Below are positions 20,489 to 31,116 of a stretch of DNA of 64,000 bases, one piece after another. The first letter of the stretch is position 1, and the number at the start of each line of letters is the position of its first letter. Source of the stretch: Mangrovicella endophytica (GTDB taxonomy: Bacteria > Pseudomonadota > Alphaproteobacteria > Rhizobiales > Rhizobiaceae). Position numbers and translations under genes: made by a program. Under the pieces are notes generated by a model. It did not search any database, had not been told where the DNA came from, and saw only the letters and a list, made by a program, of their open reading frames with translations. The DNA is taken from the NCBI RefSeq assembly GCF_002893625.1, contig NZ_PKMZ01000001.1:1116001-1180000 (forward strand), written 5' to 3'.

Positions 20489-21295
20489 TCAGCCCGGACG
20501 GGAGTGGCGGGGGAAGCAGATCGCCCGGTCGCCGCCGGAGCGCACGAAGCCGAGCAGGTCCTGCACCAGCGGATCCTCGGGGAATTCCGCCTGCACCTCG
20601 TCGAGGTTCTCCTTGAACGTCAGATCGTCCGAGAAGAGCATCCGGTAAGCCTTGCGCACATTGCGGACGGCGTCGCGATTGAAGCCCGCGCGTTTCATGC
20701 CGATGACGTTCAGCCCGGAGAGGTAGGCGCGGTTGCCGAGCACCATTCCAAATGGGATGACGTCGCCTTCGACTGCCGCAAGGCCTCCGACATAGGCATG
20801 GTGGCCGATGCGCGTGAACTGGTGGATGCCGGAGCCGCCGGCAATGATGGCATATTCGCCGACCGTGCAGTGACCCGCCAGCATGACGTTGTTGATCATG
20901 GTGACGTTGCGCTCGATCACGCAGTCATGCGCGACATGCGATCCGGTGAAGAACGAGCAGTCGTCGCCGATCGTCGTCTCCGACCGCCCCTGCACCGTGC
21001 CGGCGTTCATCGTCACATGTTCGCGGATGAGGCAGTTGCGGCCGATCACCAGCCGCGTGTCCTCGCCGCGATACTTCAGATGCTGCGGGTCATGGCCGAT
21101 CGAAGCGAACGGGAAGATCTGGGCATTCTCGCCGATTACCGTGTTCCCGGCGATCACCACATGGGAGCGCAGACGGCTGCCCGCGCCCAGCGTGACCTGC
21201 GGGCCGATGTGGCAGAATGGCCCGATCACCGTACCGGCACCGATGGATGCGCCGTCCTCGACGATCGAGGACGCATGAACAGTATACTCGGTCAT
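20489..21295 (-). CDS. lpxA: UDP-N-acetylglucosamine acyltransferase
   Basis: Adds the first 3-hydroxyacyl chain to UDP-GlcNAc, starting lipid A. The 268-residue protein is a left-handed beta helix with hexapeptide repeats from the N terminus (SSIVEDGASIGAGTVIGPFCHIGPQVTLG). The catalytic His region is GSHVAHDCVIE, and a helical C-terminal domain follows (RAGFNRDAVRNVRKAYRMLF). It starts 4 nt after the fabZ stop. Confidence 0.98.
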   Translation of the reverse strand: MTEYTVHASSIVEDGASIGAGTVIGPFCHIGPQVTLGAGSRLRSHVVIAGNTVIGENAQIFPFASIGHDPQHLKYRGEDTRLVIGRNCLIREHVTMNAGTVQGRSETTIGDDCSFFTGSHVAHDCVIERNVTMINNVMLAGHCTVGEYAIIAGGSGIHQFTRIGHHAYVGGLAAVEGDVIPFGMVLGNRAYLSGLNVIGMKRAGFNRDAVRNVRKAYRMLFSDDLTFKENLDEVQAEFPEDPLVQDLLGFVRSGGDRAICFPRHSRPG

Positions 21296-21299
21296 CGGC

Positions 21300-21767
21300 T
21301 CAGGCAGCTTCGCGCGGCACCAGCATGGCGCTGACGGTCGCTTCGGCGACCTTCAGCCCGTCGACACGCCCTTCACAGTCGAAGCGCCAGATGTTGCCGC
21401 GCTTCTTCGTCTGCTTGACGTGGTATTCGAGTCGATCCCCAGGAACCACCGGCTTGCGGAACTTCGCATTGTCGATCGTCATGAAGTAGACGAGCTGTGG
21501 TGTGCCGCCGCCTGTCGCGAGCGTGCAGATCGCGCCCGCCGTCTGCGCCATTCCCTCGATGATCAACACGCCCGGCATGACGGGAGCGGACGGGAAGTGG
21601 CCGAGGAAATGCGGCTCGTTGGCGGTGACGTTCTTGATCCCGACAGCGCTGCGGTCGCCATCGATGTCCCTGATGCGGTCGACCATCAGGAACGGATAAC
21701 GATGCGGCAGCAGTTCCAGGATCTTCAGGATATCAGCGCTTTCCAGCGCCGTCGTCTCAGCGGTCAT
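21300..21767 (-). CDS. fabZ: 3-hydroxyacyl-ACP dehydratase FabZ
   Basis: Dehydrates 3-hydroxyacyl-ACP in fatty-acid synthesis. The 155-residue hot-dog-fold protein has [14 protein letters not shown] and the active-site block [21 protein letters not shown] with catalytic His and Glu. The ATG lies inside the end of lpxD (11-nt overlap). Being in the lipid A operon, it competes with LpxA/LpxD for the same 3-hydroxyacyl-ACP pool, a known reason for the clustering. Confidence 0.97.
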   Translation of the reverse strand: MTAETTALESADILKILELLPHRYPFLMVDRIRDIDGDRSAVGIKNVTANEPHFLGHFPSAPVMPGVLIIEGMAQTAGAICTLATGGGTPQLVYFMTIDNAKFRKPVVPGDRLEYHVKQTKKRGNIWRFDCEGRVDGLKVAEATVSAMLVPREAA

Positions 21768-22812
21768 CGTGCTTCCTCTGTGAGGACTTTCCCTTCGCCA
21801 GTTCGCTGAGCAGGGTTACCTCTCTGAACCATTCCCGGACGGGTTTCGCCGGCGTACCGCCCCAGCGGGCGCCCGCTGGCACATCGCCCGCCACGTTGCT
21901 GGCGGCGGCGATCTGCGCCCCATCGCCCACAGTGACATGGCCGTTGAAGCCGGCTTTCCCACCGACCAGCACACCATCGCCAATCGTCACGCTGCCGGCG
22001 ATGCCGACCTGCGAAACGATAATGCAATGGCGCCCGATCCGGACATTGTGGGCGATCTGCACCTGGTTGTCGATCTTGGTGCCCTCGCCGATCACCGTGT
22101 CGCGGATCGCGCCCCGGTCGATCGTGGTCCCGGCGCCGATCTCGACGTCATCCTGCACGATGACCCGGCCGATCTGCACCGACTTCAGAATGCCGCGCGC
22201 CCCCGCAGCGTAGCCGAAGCCGTCCTGCCCGATGGCGACGCCCGGATGGACGATGACGCGATTGCCCATCAGGCAGTGCTGGATCGTCACCTGCGGCCCG
22301 ATCCGGCAGTCGCGCCCGATCATGCTGCCCGGCCCGATCGCGGCGCCCGCACCGATATGCGTCCCCGCCCCGATATGAGCACCCGGAGCGATGACGGCGA
22401 AGCTCTCCACGGTCACGCCCTCTTCGAGGACTGCGGAGGGATGAATGTCGGCGCGGCTGGAAATGCCCTCGAAGCCGCTGATCGGCTGAGGGCGCAACGC
22501 GCCGGGATAAAGGATGTGGCCCGCCATCGCGAAGCTGCGCTGCGGATCGGCGGCCACCAGCGCCGTCAACCCATCCGGCAGAAGCTTCAGGTGCTTGCGC
22601 GCGATCACGACCGCGCCAGCCCGCGTCGTCGCGAGGCTTGTGGCATAGCGGGGATTGTCGAAGAAGCTGAGATCAGCCTCGCCCGCCTCGTCGAGCGTCG
22701 CGAGACTGCTGATCAGCCGATCACCGCTGCCCGCGAGTTCAGCCTCGCAGCGAACGGCAAGATCCGCGAGGGCGACAGCGCCGCCACTCGCGAAGAAGGT
22801 CTTATGAACCAT
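21757..22812 (-). CDS. lpxD: UDP-3-O-(3-hydroxyacyl)glucosamine N-acyltransferase
   Basis: Third step of lipid A synthesis. The 351-residue protein has the uridine-binding N-terminal domain ([22 protein letters not shown]) and a long hexapeptide-repeat beta helix from about residue 115. It includes [14 protein letters not shown] and the catalytic-His block [22 protein letters not shown]. It starts 39 nt after the bamA stop and overlaps fabZ by 11 nt. Confidence 0.98.
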   Translation of the reverse strand: MVHKTFFASGGAVALADLAVRCEAELAGSGDRLISSLATLDEAGEADLSFFDNPRYATSLATTRAGAVVIARKHLKLLPDGLTALVAADPQRSFAMAGHILYPGALRPQPISGFEGISSRADIHPSAVLEEGVTVESFAVIAPGAHIGAGTHIGAGAAIGPGSMIGRDCRIGPQVTIQHCLMGNRVIVHPGVAIGQDGFGYAAGARGILKSVQIGRVIVQDDVEIGAGTTIDRGAIRDTVIGEGTKIDNQVQIAHNVRIGRHCIIVSQVGIAGSVTIGDGVLVGGKAGFNGHVTVGDGAQIAAASNVAGDVPAGARWGGTPAKPVREWFREVTLLSELAKGKSSQRKHDDR

Positions 22813-22851
22813 GGTCAGGCTGGCAGGCGCGTCGGCGCGCCCGCCCTCCTC

Positions 22852-25314
22852 TTAGAAGCGGCTGGAGAAGCCGAAGGAGAACTGCTGCTCCTCGTCGAAG
22901 TCTTCCTTCGCGATCGGATAAGCGTAGTTGACGCGCAGCGGACCGAAGGGCGACGCCCAGATCAGACCAACACCCGCGGAGGCGCGGAGCGCGAAGTCCT
23001 CGCCCTCGACGCCTTCCTGCCCTTCGAAGTCGGTTCCCCACAGCGAGCCGGCATCGGCGAAGACGGCGCCGCGGAAGCCGAGGTCACGGGACACCAGCGG
23101 CAGCGGGAACGTCGCCTCAGCCGAGGCATTGACGTAGTTCTCGCCGCCGATCGCAACACCGTACTGGCGAGGCCCGATGCCCTTGTAGTCGAAGCCCCGG
23201 ACGATGTCCTGACCCTTGAAGAAGTTGTCGAAGACGCGCAGGTCGTCACCGAAGCCGAAGACGTTGCCGCCGCCAGCGGTCAGCTGGCCAACCACGTCAT
23301 ACTCCTCGCTGAGCTGGCGGAAGTAGTTCGCCTTGCCGGTCGTCTTCACATACTGCGCGTCGCCGCCGATGCCGGCGAACTCCTGACCCGCCTGGACGAG
23401 GAAGCCGTTGCGCGGATCCTTGTTGCTGTCCAGCGTGTTGTAGGTGAAGGCGTAGGAGAAGGACGAAGTGATATAGGGGCTTTCGCAGATCGCCTCGTTG
23501 ATGATCGGCGAATCCGTGTAAGCAGGCGCCGCCGTCGTCCCGTTGCCGAGAGGATCACGATTGTCGCAGGTGCTACGGAGCGCCTCATCCGGATTGTCCG
23601 GATCTGCAACGTACTCGTCATCACCGATGATACCGTCGCCGTTAAGATCGGCCCTGACAACCGCGCCCTTGTCGTCGCCGAACTTCTCGGACTTCAGATT
23701 GTAGGCGACCTGAACGGACACATCCTCGGTGATCGGCGCGGTCACGCGAAGGTCGCCGCCGGTGCGCTCCGTGTCGTAATCGCCGGAGGTGCTTTCCGTC
23801 CTATAGATATCGAAGCCAGCCGCCAGACGACGTCCGAGGAAGTACGGCTCGGTGAACGACAGATTGTAGTTGCGGGTGTTGGAGCCGAAGCCGGCCGACA
23901 CCTTCACGAACTGGCCGCGACCGAGGAAGTTGCGCTCGGTGACGCCGATCTCGGCCACCGGGCCCTCGTTCTCGCCACCAGTCGTGTAACCGCCGCCGAG
24001 CGACAGCTCGCCGGTCGACTTCTCGTCGACCTCGACGATGACGATGACGCGATCGGGCTCGGAGCCCGGCGCGGTCGAGATGCTGACCTTGGTGAAGAAG
24101 CCGAGATCCTCCAGGCGCTGCTTGGCGCGCTGCACCAGCACCTGGTTGAAGGCATCGCCTTCCGACACGTCGAACTCGCGACGGATCACATAGTCACGGG
24201 TCTTGGTGTTGCCGCGCACTTCAATGCGCTCGACATAGGTCCGCGGACCCTGGTCGATGACGTAGTCGATGGAGATCGTGCGGCTGGCGAAATCGCGGTT
24301 GCCGCGCGGCGTGACCTGCGCAAAGGCAAAGCCCTTTTCCGCCACGCTGTTGGTCAGATTGACCAGCGTGTCCTCTACGGTCTTGGCGCTGTAGACCTCA
24401 CCCGTCTTCGTCTTCAGCTCGCCCTGCAGAGCAGCCGTGTCGACGCCCGGAACGGCACTGTCGATCGAGATGTTGCCGAAGGTGTAGCGCTCGCCCTCAT
24501 CCACCGTGATGGTGATGGCGTACTTGTTCTGCGCCTCGTCGAGATCGGCAACCGAGGAAACGACGCGGAAATCGGCATATCCGTGATTGTAGTAGAAGCG
24601 GCGCAGCGCCTCCTCGTCCGCCCGCAGGCGGTCGGCATCGTAGATGTCGTCGCGCTGGATGAAGCTGAGGATGCCGGACTCGCGCAGCGAGATGACCTGC
24701 TTCAGTCGGCTGTCGCCATAGGCGTTGTTGCCGACGAAGGTAATCGCGCCGATCTTGGTGCGGTCGCCTTCCTGGATGTCGAAAACGACGTTGACGCGAT
24801 TGCCCTCAACCGGGAGCGTGCGTACCGAAACCACAGCATCGCTGCGGCCGATACGCGTATAGGCGTCCTTGATTCCTGCGACGTCGGCATCGGCCGTCGC
24901 CTGCGAGTAGGCGGCGCGCGGCTGCGTCTGAACCGCCGCCGTCAGCTGCTCGTCCTTGATCTTCGAATTGCCCTGGAAGACCACCTGGTTGACGATCTGG
25001 TTCTCCTGGACCGCCACCACCAGCGTTCCGCCGGACTGGTTGATCTTCACATCGGAGAAGAGACCAGTTTCGAACAAGCGACGCACGGCATCATCGATCT
25101 GTGCGTCCGTGACGTTCTCGCCCTGCTTGACCTGAAGCAGGTTGCGGACCGTCGAGTCGTCGATGCGCTGGGTACCGCGCACCTCAATGCGGTTGATGAC
25201 CGCCGCCTCTGCATTCGCAACCACCGCGAACTGGGCGACCACGCTGGATGCGAGAACGGTCGAGGACAAGGCAATCGCCGACGCGGCGCGGAGAAAACTT
25301 GTTCCAGGCTTCAT
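22852..25314 (-). CDS. bamA: Outer-membrane protein assembly factor BamA
   Basis: Core of the complex that inserts beta barrels into the outer membrane. The 820-residue protein has a signal peptide (about residues 1-37, ending VVANAEA), five POTRA domains starting VINRIEVRG, and a C-terminal barrel. The barrel contains the conserved VRGF-type motif (DIVRGFDYKGIGPRQYG) and ends in FGFSSRF with the terminal Phe. The ATG at 25312-25314 is preferred over a TTG three codons upstream. rseP lies upstream on the same strand with a 228-nt gap, so bamA may also have its own promoter. Confidence 0.98.
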   Translation of the reverse strand: MKPGTSFLRAASAIALSSTVLASSVVAQFAVVANAEAAVINRIEVRGTQRIDDSTVRNLLQVKQGENVTDAQIDDAVRRLFETGLFSDVKINQSGGTLVVAVQENQIVNQVVFQGNSKIKDEQLTAAVQTQPRAAYSQATADADVAGIKDAYTRIGRSDAVVSVRTLPVEGNRVNVVFDIQEGDRTKIGAITFVGNNAYGDSRLKQVISLRESGILSFIQRDDIYDADRLRADEEALRRFYYNHGYADFRVVSSVADLDEAQNKYAITITVDEGERYTFGNISIDSAVPGVDTAALQGELKTKTGEVYSAKTVEDTLVNLTNSVAEKGFAFAQVTPRGNRDFASRTISIDYVIDQGPRTYVERIEVRGNTKTRDYVIRREFDVSEGDAFNQVLVQRAKQRLEDLGFFTKVSISTAPGSEPDRVIVIVEVDEKSTGELSLGGGYTTGGENEGPVAEIGVTERNFLGRGQFVKVSAGFGSNTRNYNLSFTEPYFLGRRLAAGFDIYRTESTSGDYDTERTGGDLRVTAPITEDVSVQVAYNLKSEKFGDDKGAVVRADLNGDGIIGDDEYVADPDNPDEALRSTCDNRDPLGNGTTAAPAYTDSPIINEAICESPYITSSFSYAFTYNTLDSNKDPRNGFLVQAGQEFAGIGGDAQYVKTTGKANYFRQLSEEYDVVGQLTAGGGNVFGFGDDLRVFDNFFKGQDIVRGFDYKGIGPRQYGVAIGGENYVNASAEATFPLPLVSRDLGFRGAVFADAGSLWGTDFEGQEGVEGEDFALRASAGVGLIWASPFGPLRVNYAYPIAKEDFDEEQQFSFGFSSRF

Positions 25315-25542
25315 AGGCCTCAACCACCTTTATCCAATTTCGTCATGCAGAACTGCGCCAGGCAGACTGCATCGATCGCCTTTTACCGGCTTTGCTAACG
25401 CGTTCAAGCAAACTGGACCGATTCAGTTGAGGAATCGGAAAACCGTTGCAGGCCGGCCACGACGGGCCTCGGCATGGTAAACGCTTAGCAAATCCCCCTG
25501 ATGATCCGCCCCAGGACCATTTTGATCCGCCCTTCGGTCGAC

Positions 25543-26682
25543 TCAGACTAGTCCAGAAAGGTCGTTCCAAAACGCAAATACCATGAGCAGCATCACCAAG
25601 GCGAGGCCTATCCTGAAGCCGATCTCCTGAACCCGCTCGCTCAGCGGCCGACCGCGGACCGCCTCCAACGCGTAGAACAGGAGATGGCCGCCATCGAGCA
25701 TCGGAACCGGCAGCAGGTTCAGCATGCCGATGGAGATCGACAGAAGCGCCGCCAGATTGAGGAGCGCTGCGAAGCCGATGGTGGCGACCTGGCTGGAGAC
25801 CTGCGCGATCTTGATCGGTCCGCCGATCTGCTCGGTGCCCTGCCGTCCCGCGAAGAGGTCGCCGATGAAGGCGACGGTCCGGCCCATGATGAAGAGCGTC
25901 TGCGAGACGCCGTAGTCCAGTGACTGCAGCGCCGACATCTCTTCGACGCGGAAGGACGAGCCGTCATTGTTGGCGACGAGGCCGATGACGGCGACGCTGT
26001 AGCTGTTGCCAAAGCCGTCGGTCTGCGTTTCCTGGCGCGGCGTCACGGTAAGGTCCACGGGCCGGCCAGCGCGTTCCACGGTCACGCGGATCGGCGTGCC
26101 GGGACGGGTGGAGACATAGCGCTGCAGATCGCTGAAATAGGCAATCGTCTCTCCGTCGGCTGCGACCACACGGTCGCCCGGGGCGAAGCCCGCTGCAGCC
26201 GCAGGCGACCCCGTGCGAACCTCCGCGACGACGGGATCGCCGACGACACGGCCGTTGAAATACGCGACGCCGGCAAAGATCACGATGGCGAGGATGAAGT
26301 TGGCGATCGGCCCGGCCGCGACGGTGGCCGCGCGCCGTCCGACGCTCTTGGCGGGAAAGGCGTGCCGGCGGTCGTCCTCGCTCATGCCTTCCAGAGCGCC
26401 GCGGTCGGGAACGCTCGCGGCGTTCTCGTCGCCCAGGAATTTCACATAGCCGCCGAGCGGGACGGCGGAGAGCTTCCATCGGGTACCGCGGCGATCGGTG
26501 AAGCCAACGAGTTCCGGCCCGAAGCCGATCGAAAAGGCCAGCACCTTGATGCCGCACAGGCGCCCGATGAGGAAATGGCCGAGTTCGTGGAAGAAGACGA
26601 TTACCGTCAGCACGAAGAGGAACGGGATCACCTTGATCAGCGCGCTCGCCCAGAGCGTCTCCATCCACAAACCAAGGTCCAT
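25543..26682 (-). CDS. rseP: RseP-type site-2 protease
   Basis: Inner-membrane zinc metalloprotease that cuts membrane-bound anti-sigma factors and old signal peptides. The 379-residue protein has HELGH at residues 32-36 in the first helix, a single PDZ domain (GSPAAAAGFAPGDRVVAADGE) where E. coli has two, and the third zinc ligand in NLLPVPMLDGGHL. It sits between cdsA and bamA, the conserved order in most proteobacteria. The ATG at 26682 is chosen; ATG at 26664 is an alternative. Confidence 0.97.
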   Translation of the reverse strand: MDLGLWMETLWASALIKVIPFLFVLTVIVFFHELGHFLIGRLCGIKVLAFSIGFGPELVGFTDRRGTRWKLSAVPLGGYVKFLGDENAASVPDRGALEGMSEDDRRHAFPAKSVGRRAATVAAGPIANFILAIVIFAGVAYFNGRVVGDPVVAEVRTGSPAAAAGFAPGDRVVAADGETIAYFSDLQRYVSTRPGTPIRVTVERAGRPVDLTVTPRQETQTDGFGNSYSVAVIGLVANNDGSSFRVEEMSALQSLDYGVSQTLFIMGRTVAFIGDLFAGRQGTEQIGGPIKIAQVSSQVATIGFAALLNLAALLSISIGMLNLLPVPMLDGGHLLFYALEAVRGRPLSERVQEIGFRIGLALVMLLMVFAFWNDLSGLV

Positions 26683-26822
26683 CGTCTTCGTCTTTCCAGG
26701 TCAGCAGCACGGACGATCGTCATGGCCGGTCGCCCAAAAGCATTGTGAATCAAGTAGGACTGGCGAGCAATGCGCAGCGCCCCCGCGGCCGCTGCAGCCA
26801 GAGCGGCCCCGCCTCGGCGGGG

Positions 26823-27674
26823 TTACAGATTGAATATGGCGCGCGCCGGATGGGCGAACCCGGCCGTCGTCACGCCGACGAGCCAGGCCGCCGCAAGCGC
26901 GATGATCAAGGCGTCGATTCTGTCCATCAGGCCGCCATGCCCCGGGATGATGCGGCCGGAGTCCTTGACCCCGAAGCGGCGCTTCACCCAGGATTCGAAG
27001 AGGTCGCCGGCCTGGCCGAGCACCGACAGGGCCGCCGTCAGAAGAATGATGAAGAGGTCCACCCTGCCCGTCACGGCGCAATAGGCGGCAGAGCCCGCCG
27101 CAACGCCGGCGACCAGCCCGCCGACCGCGCCGGAGATCGTCTTCTTCGGCGATACGGCAGGCATGAGCTTCGGCCCGCCGAATGTGCGACCGCTGAAATA
27201 GGCCGCGATGTCGGTGGCCCAGACCACGGCGATGACGAGGCCGAGCGCCAGCAGACCGGCATCGTCATCGCCCCGCAGCATGCCCGGCGCCAGCGCAGCT
27301 GTCGCGGCATAGGCAAGGCCGCCGACGACCCAATCGGCCTTGTGCTCGCGGCGATCGACAAGGGCGATGAAGAGGCAACCTCCCGCCGCAACCACGATCG
27401 ACAGGATCCTGAAGTCGAGGAGGAAGAGCGCCAGCGCAACGAACAGGCAGCGCCTTGCGAAGACGAAGATCGGTCCAGCGCGCTTGGCGCGCGTCATCCT
27501 GGCCCACTCGTCGAGCACGATGACACCGGTAGCGCAGCACAGGATGCGGAACGGCCAGCCACCGGCAAAAGTCAGGGCGAGAACGAGGAGGCCAAGGACG
27601 ACAGCTGAGATCGCGCGCGAGCGCAGATCACCCCAGGCAGCGCTCTTCTGCGGCTTGTCGCCGGCAGCACTCAC
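26823..27674 (-). CDS. cdsA: Phosphatidate cytidylyltransferase
   Basis: Makes CDP-diacylglycerol, precursor of all major phospholipids. A polytopic membrane protein of about 283 residues with the C-terminal family signature (QAGDLFESWVKRRFGVKDSGRIIPGHGG, then DRIDA) and SPKKTISGAVGG. The start is uncertain: a GTG at 27674 lies 4 nt after the uppS stop, while an ATG at 27716 would overlap uppS by 38 nt. Neither has a strong ribosome binding site. The GTG is used because tight packing is the rule in this block. Lies between uppS and rseP. Confidence 0.93.
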   Translation of the reverse strand: MSAAGDKPQKSAAWGDLRSRAISAVVLGLLVLALTFAGGWPFRILCCATGVIVLDEWARMTRAKRAGPIFVFARRCLFVALALFLLDFRILSIVVAAGGCLFIALVDRREHKADWVVGGLAYAATAALAPGMLRGDDDAGLLALGLVIAVVWATDIAAYFSGRTFGGPKLMPAVSPKKTISGAVGGLVAGVAAGSAAYCAVTGRVDLFIILLTAALSVLGQAGDLFESWVKRRFGVKDSGRIIPGHGGLMDRIDALIIALAAAWLVGVTTAGFAHPARAIFNL

Positions 27675-27678
27675 TGCG

Positions 27679-28467
27679 TCAGCCTGTCGAAGCGATGTCG
27701 TGGGAAACGCCGCCATAACGCCGCTCGCGCGCGGCATACTCAGCCAGTGCCTCGCCGAAGATCTTGCGGTCGAAATCCGGCCACAGGGCGGGGATGAAGA
27801 CGAATTCCGAGTAGGCCGCCTGCCACAAGAGGAAGTTCGACAGCCGCAACTCGCCGCTGGTGCGGATGATGAGATCGGGGTCGGGAATGCCGGCCGTGTC
27901 GAGATGCTCGTCGAGAACCTCCGCCGTCACGGCGTCAGCCGTGAGCTCGCCGGCCGCGAGCTTGACGGCGATGCGCTTCACAGCCCGCGCGACTTCATCG
28001 CGTGCGCCATAGTTGAAGGCGATGACCAGCGTCGTGCCGTCATTGCGCCTGGTTAGGTTCTCCGCCTCTTCCAAGAGCGAGCGGATATCGGAGGCGAGAT
28101 TGTCCCTCGCGCCGATGACGCGGACCCGCACGTTCTCCTTGTGCAGATCGGCAAGATCGCGCCGGATGAAGATCTTCAGGAGGCCGAGCAGTTCCGCCAC
28201 CTCGTCCTGCGGGCGCTTCCAGTTCTCGGAGGAGAAGGCAAAGAGCGTGAGATAGCGGATCTTGAACTCACCGGCGGCACGCACCGCGTCGCGGACAGCC
28301 TCGACACCGCGCCTGTGGCCCATGCTGCGCGGCAGGCCGCGCTGCTTCGCCCAGCGGCCGTTGCCGTCCATGATGATGGCCACATGTTCAGGATGCCGCA
28401 CCGTGATCCGCCCCTCTCCCGCGTCGCGCCGCCACCAACATGGCACGGCACGCTTGCGCGACCCCAT
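27679..28467 (-). CDS. uppS: Di-trans,poly-cis-undecaprenyl diphosphate synthase
   Basis: Builds the C55 lipid carrier for peptidoglycan and O-antigen from isopentenyl and farnesyl diphosphate. The 262-residue protein shows [17 protein letters not shown] with the catalytic Asp, [18 protein letters not shown], and [15 protein letters not shown]. The first 24 residues are Arg/Trp-rich and not part of the fold, so a start further in, such as the GTG just before HPEHVA, is possible. Lies 96 nt after frr on the same strand. Confidence 0.97.
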   Translation of the reverse strand: MGSRKRAVPCWWRRDAGEGRITVRHPEHVAIIMDGNGRWAKQRGLPRSMGHRRGVEAVRDAVRAAGEFKIRYLTLFAFSSENWKRPQDEVAELLGLLKIFIRRDLADLHKENVRVRVIGARDNLASDIRSLLEEAENLTRRNDGTTLVIAFNYGARDEVARAVKRIAVKLAAGELTADAVTAEVLDEHLDTAGIPDPDLIIRTSGELRLSNFLLWQAAYSEFVFIPALWPDFDRKIFGEALAEYAARERRYGGVSHDIASTG

Positions 28468-28563
28468 CGAATTCGCGGAGCACCTCCAGCGGGGCCCACG
28501 ACATCATGCACATCAACACCGCAGACGGTTCTCCAGAACCATCGGGTGCCGCAGGTCTCGTGC

Positions 28564-29121
28564 CTAGACCTGCATGATCTCGCCTTCCTTGGCGGACAGA
28601 AGCCTGTCGATCTCGGCAATCGTCTCGTCCGTCAGCTTCTGGACGCGTTCCGACATCTGGCGGCTGTCGTCCTGCGCGAGATCGCCATCCTTCTCCAGCT
28701 TCTTCAGCGTGTCCATGCCGTCACGTCGCACATGGCGTGCAGCCACGCGGGCGCTTTCGCCATACTGATGAGCGACCTTGACCAGCTCTTTACGCCGCTG
28801 CTCGTTCAGCTCCGGCAGCGGGATGCGCAGCGTGGTGCCGTCCGTGATCGGGTTGAGGCCGAGATTGCTCTCGCGGATGGCGCGCTCGACGGCACCCACC
28901 ATCTGCTTGTCCCAGACCGACACGGCGACCATCCGGGGCTCCGGCACGGTGACGTTGGCAACCTGGTTGATGGGCATGCTCGCCCCATAGGCCGAGACCA
29001 CGATGGGATCGAGCAGGTTGGCCGAGGCGCGTCCGGTGCGCAGGCCCGCGAGGTCGCTCTTGAAGCTCGAGATCGCGCCTTCCATGCGGCGCTTCAGCCC
29101 GTTGAAGTCAAAGTCGGCCAT
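28564..29121 (-). CDS. frr: Ribosome recycling factor
   Basis: Works with EF-G to split the ribosome after termination. The 185 residues match the family length exactly. Visible are the helix with [18 protein letters not shown] and the conserved [30 protein letters not shown] stretch. It follows pyrH by 35 nt. The ATG at 29119-29121 has AAGGAG upstream. Confidence 0.98.
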   Translation of the reverse strand: MADFDFNGLKRRMEGAISSFKSDLAGLRTGRASANLLDPIVVSAYGASMPINQVANVTVPEPRMVAVSVWDKQMVGAVERAIRESNLGLNPITDGTTLRIPLPELNEQRRKELVKVAHQYGESARVAARHVRRDGMDTLKKLEKDGDLAQDDSRQMSERVQKLTDETIAEIDRLLSAKEGEIMQV

Positions 29122-29156
29122 CTCGGCTCCTTCCTGTCGTCGTTCGTTCGGGCGTC

Positions 29157-29876
29157 TCAGTCGGACACGAAGGTCGACCGGCCACCGCCCGCAAGGATCT
29201 TGGCAAAGCCGCCGCCTTCGTGGATCGAGAAGACGACGATCGGGATATGGTTTTCGCGCGCCAGCGCGACGGCTGCAACGTCCATGACGGCAAGCCCCCT
29301 CTGCAGCACCTCGTCATGCGTCAGCTGCTCAAAGCGCTCCGCATGCGGGTTCAGCTTGGGATCTTCGCTGTAGATGCCGTCGACCTGCGTGCCCTTGAAC
29401 AGGGCCGAGGCGCCCATCTCCGCCGCGCGCAACGCCGCCGCGGTGTCGGTCGTGAAAAAGGGATTGCCGGTGCCGCCGGCAAAGATCACGACGCGCCCCG
29501 CTTCGGCATGGGCAAGGGCCACGCGCTGGGAAAAGCTCTCGCAGATCTGCGGCATGGCGATGGCCGAAAGGACGATGGCCTCGATGCCGAGCTTGGTCAG
29601 GGAGGTGCGCAGTGCCAGCGCATTGATGACCGTGGCGAGCATGCCCATGTGGTCGCCGGTCACGCGGTCGCCGCCCTTGGAGGCCACGCCGACGCCGCGG
29701 AAGATGTTGCCGCCGCCGATGACCACGGAAACCTCGGTGCCCAGGGCGCGCGCCTCGGCGATGTCTGCAGCGATTCGATCGGCGACGGCGACGTCGATAC
29801 CGAAACCCTGACGGCCCATCAGCGCCTCGCCCGAGACCTTGAGGAGAACGCGCTTGAACCGGGTTGCTGCCGTCAT
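29157..29876 (-). CDS. pyrH: Uridylate kinase
   Basis: Phosphorylates UMP to UDP in pyrimidine nucleotide synthesis. It belongs to the amino-acid-kinase fold of 239 residues: [13 protein letters not shown] at the N terminus, [37 protein letters not shown], and [13 protein letters not shown]. The ATG at 29876 has GGTGGTGGA upstream and marks the start of homology. A 21-codon open extension upstream is not used. It lies after a hairpin that follows tsf, so some transcripts may start in 29877-30010. Confidence 0.98.
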   Translation of the reverse strand: MTAATRFKRVLLKVSGEALMGRQGFGIDVAVADRIAADIAEARALGTEVSVVIGGGNIFRGVGVASKGGDRVTGDHMGMLATVINALALRTSLTKLGIEAIVLSAIAMPQICESFSQRVALAHAEAGRVVIFAGGTGNPFFTTDTAAALRAAEMGASALFKGTQVDGIYSEDPKLNPHAERFEQLTHDEVLQRGLAVMDVAAVALARENHIPIVVFSIHEGGGFAKILAGGGRSTFVSD

Positions 29877-30010
29877 TCCACCACCTGTCGACGCAGCTGC
29901 GGCCGGAAGCGGCGCGGATGCTGCGGAGCGCAGCCACATCGCCTCGATGCGGCGCGGCGCGAGAGAAAGCGCCTGAATGACGCCGTATTGAGCGGGCTTG
30001 CGATACAGGA

Positions 30011-30037
30011 AGGGCGCCCGCTTGTCACGGGCGCCCT
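30011..30037 (-). terminator. Hairpin after tsf
   Basis: A perfect 10-bp stem (30011-30020 with 30028-30037) has a 7-nt loop and lies 27 nt after the tsf stop. The downstream strand (TTCCTGTATC) is only mildly U-rich, so termination may be partial and let pyrH be read as well. Confidence 0.7.
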
Positions 30038-30063
30038 CGCCTGCACAGTCCTGATGGACCGGC

Positions 30064-30990
30064 TTACTTCTTGCCGGCCGCCGCAGCGACCTCGGCCGCG
30101 AAGTCGCTGGTTTCGCGCTCGATGCCCTCGCCGAGAGCGAAGCGCACGAAGGCGACGATCTTCGCTGGGGCGCCGAAGTCCTTCTCGGCCGCCTGCAGCG
30201 CCTTCTCGACCGTCAGGTCCGGGTTGATCACGAAAGCCTGGCTGAGGAGGACGACCTCCTCGTAGAACTTGCGCATCCGACCTTCGACCATCTTCTCGAC
30301 GATGTTGTCGGGCTTGCCCGACTGACGTGCCTGGTCCGCGAAGATCGCCTTCTCGCGCTCGGCGACGACCGGATCGATCTCAGCTGACGTCAGCGCCAGC
30401 GGGTTTGTCGCAGCGACATGCATGGCGACCTGGCGGCCGAACTGCGTCAGCGCGGCCTTGTCGCCTGCCGATTCGATGGCGACGAGCACGCCCATCTTCC
30501 CGAGGCCCTCGGCAACCTGGTTGTGGATGTAGGTGGCCACGACGCCCTGGCCGACCTCAAGCTTCGTCGAACGGCGCAGGCTCATATTCTCGCCGATCGT
30601 GGCGACGGCGTCCTTGATGGTGTCGACCACGGACTTCGAACCGTTCGGATAGGTCGCGGCGCCGACCGCCTCGACCGAGCCGTCCGTCGTCAGGCCGACA
30701 GCCGCGACGTCGCGCACCAGCGCTTGGAAGGCGTCGTTACGGGCGACAAAGTCGGTCTCGGAGTTCACCTCGACCACAATCGCCGACGTGTCGTTCGAGG
30801 CGACGGCGACAAGACCCTCGGCCGCCGTGCGGCCGGACTTCTTGTCAGCCTTGGCGATGCCCTTCTTGCGCAGCCAGTCCACCGCCTCTTCCATGTTGCC
30901 GTTCGTCTCGGCGAGAGCGGTCTTGCAGTCCATCATGCCTGCGCCGGTCTTCTCGCGCAGGTCCTTCACCATGGCGGCGGTAATCGTCAT
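30064..30990 (-). CDS. tsf: Translation elongation factor Ts
   Basis: Nucleotide-exchange factor for EF-Tu. The 308-residue protein has the N-terminal UBA-like domain with [19 protein letters not shown] and [10 protein letters not shown], then the core with [13 protein letters not shown]. The ATG at 30990 is the start of homology; the frame upstream is ignored. It follows rpsB by 126 nt, with a strong hairpin in the gap that probably attenuates tsf relative to rpsB. Confidence 0.98.
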   Translation of the reverse strand: MTITAAMVKDLREKTGAGMMDCKTALAETNGNMEEAVDWLRKKGIAKADKKSGRTAAEGLVAVASNDTSAIVVEVNSETDFVARNDAFQALVRDVAAVGLTTDGSVEAVGAATYPNGSKSVVDTIKDAVATIGENMSLRRSTKLEVGQGVVATYIHNQVAEGLGKMGVLVAIESAGDKAALTQFGRQVAMHVAATNPLALTSAEIDPVVAEREKAIFADQARQSGKPDNIVEKMVEGRMRKFYEEVVLLSQAFVINPDLTVEKALQAAEKDFGAPAKIVAFVRFALGEGIERETSDFAAEVAAAAGKK

Positions 30991-31080
30991 CTTGGCCTCT
31001 CCAGAAATGATTGGGCGCACCGGCTTCAGGAACGAAGGGTGCGCCGGAACTGTGACGCCCGTGCTTCAGCCGGGCGGAAT

Positions 31081-31111
31081 GGCCGGAGCGTCGCTGAGAG
31101 ACGCTCCGGCC
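31081..31111 (-). terminator. Attenuator-like hairpin between rpsB and tsf
   Basis: A perfect 12-bp stem (31081-31092 with 31100-31111) closes a 7-nt loop 5 nt after the rpsB stop. No U-run follows on the minus strand. It may protect the rpsB mRNA 3' end or act as a partial terminator, as reported for the rpsB-tsf gap in enterobacteria. Confidence 0.7.
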
Positions 31112-31116
31112 CGATA

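Noticed and set aside
21937-25398. An open frame of 1153 codons on the plus strand
   Set aside because: It lies antisense to bamA and lpxD, whose motifs are clear. High GC makes long open shadows common; the product shows no known fold.
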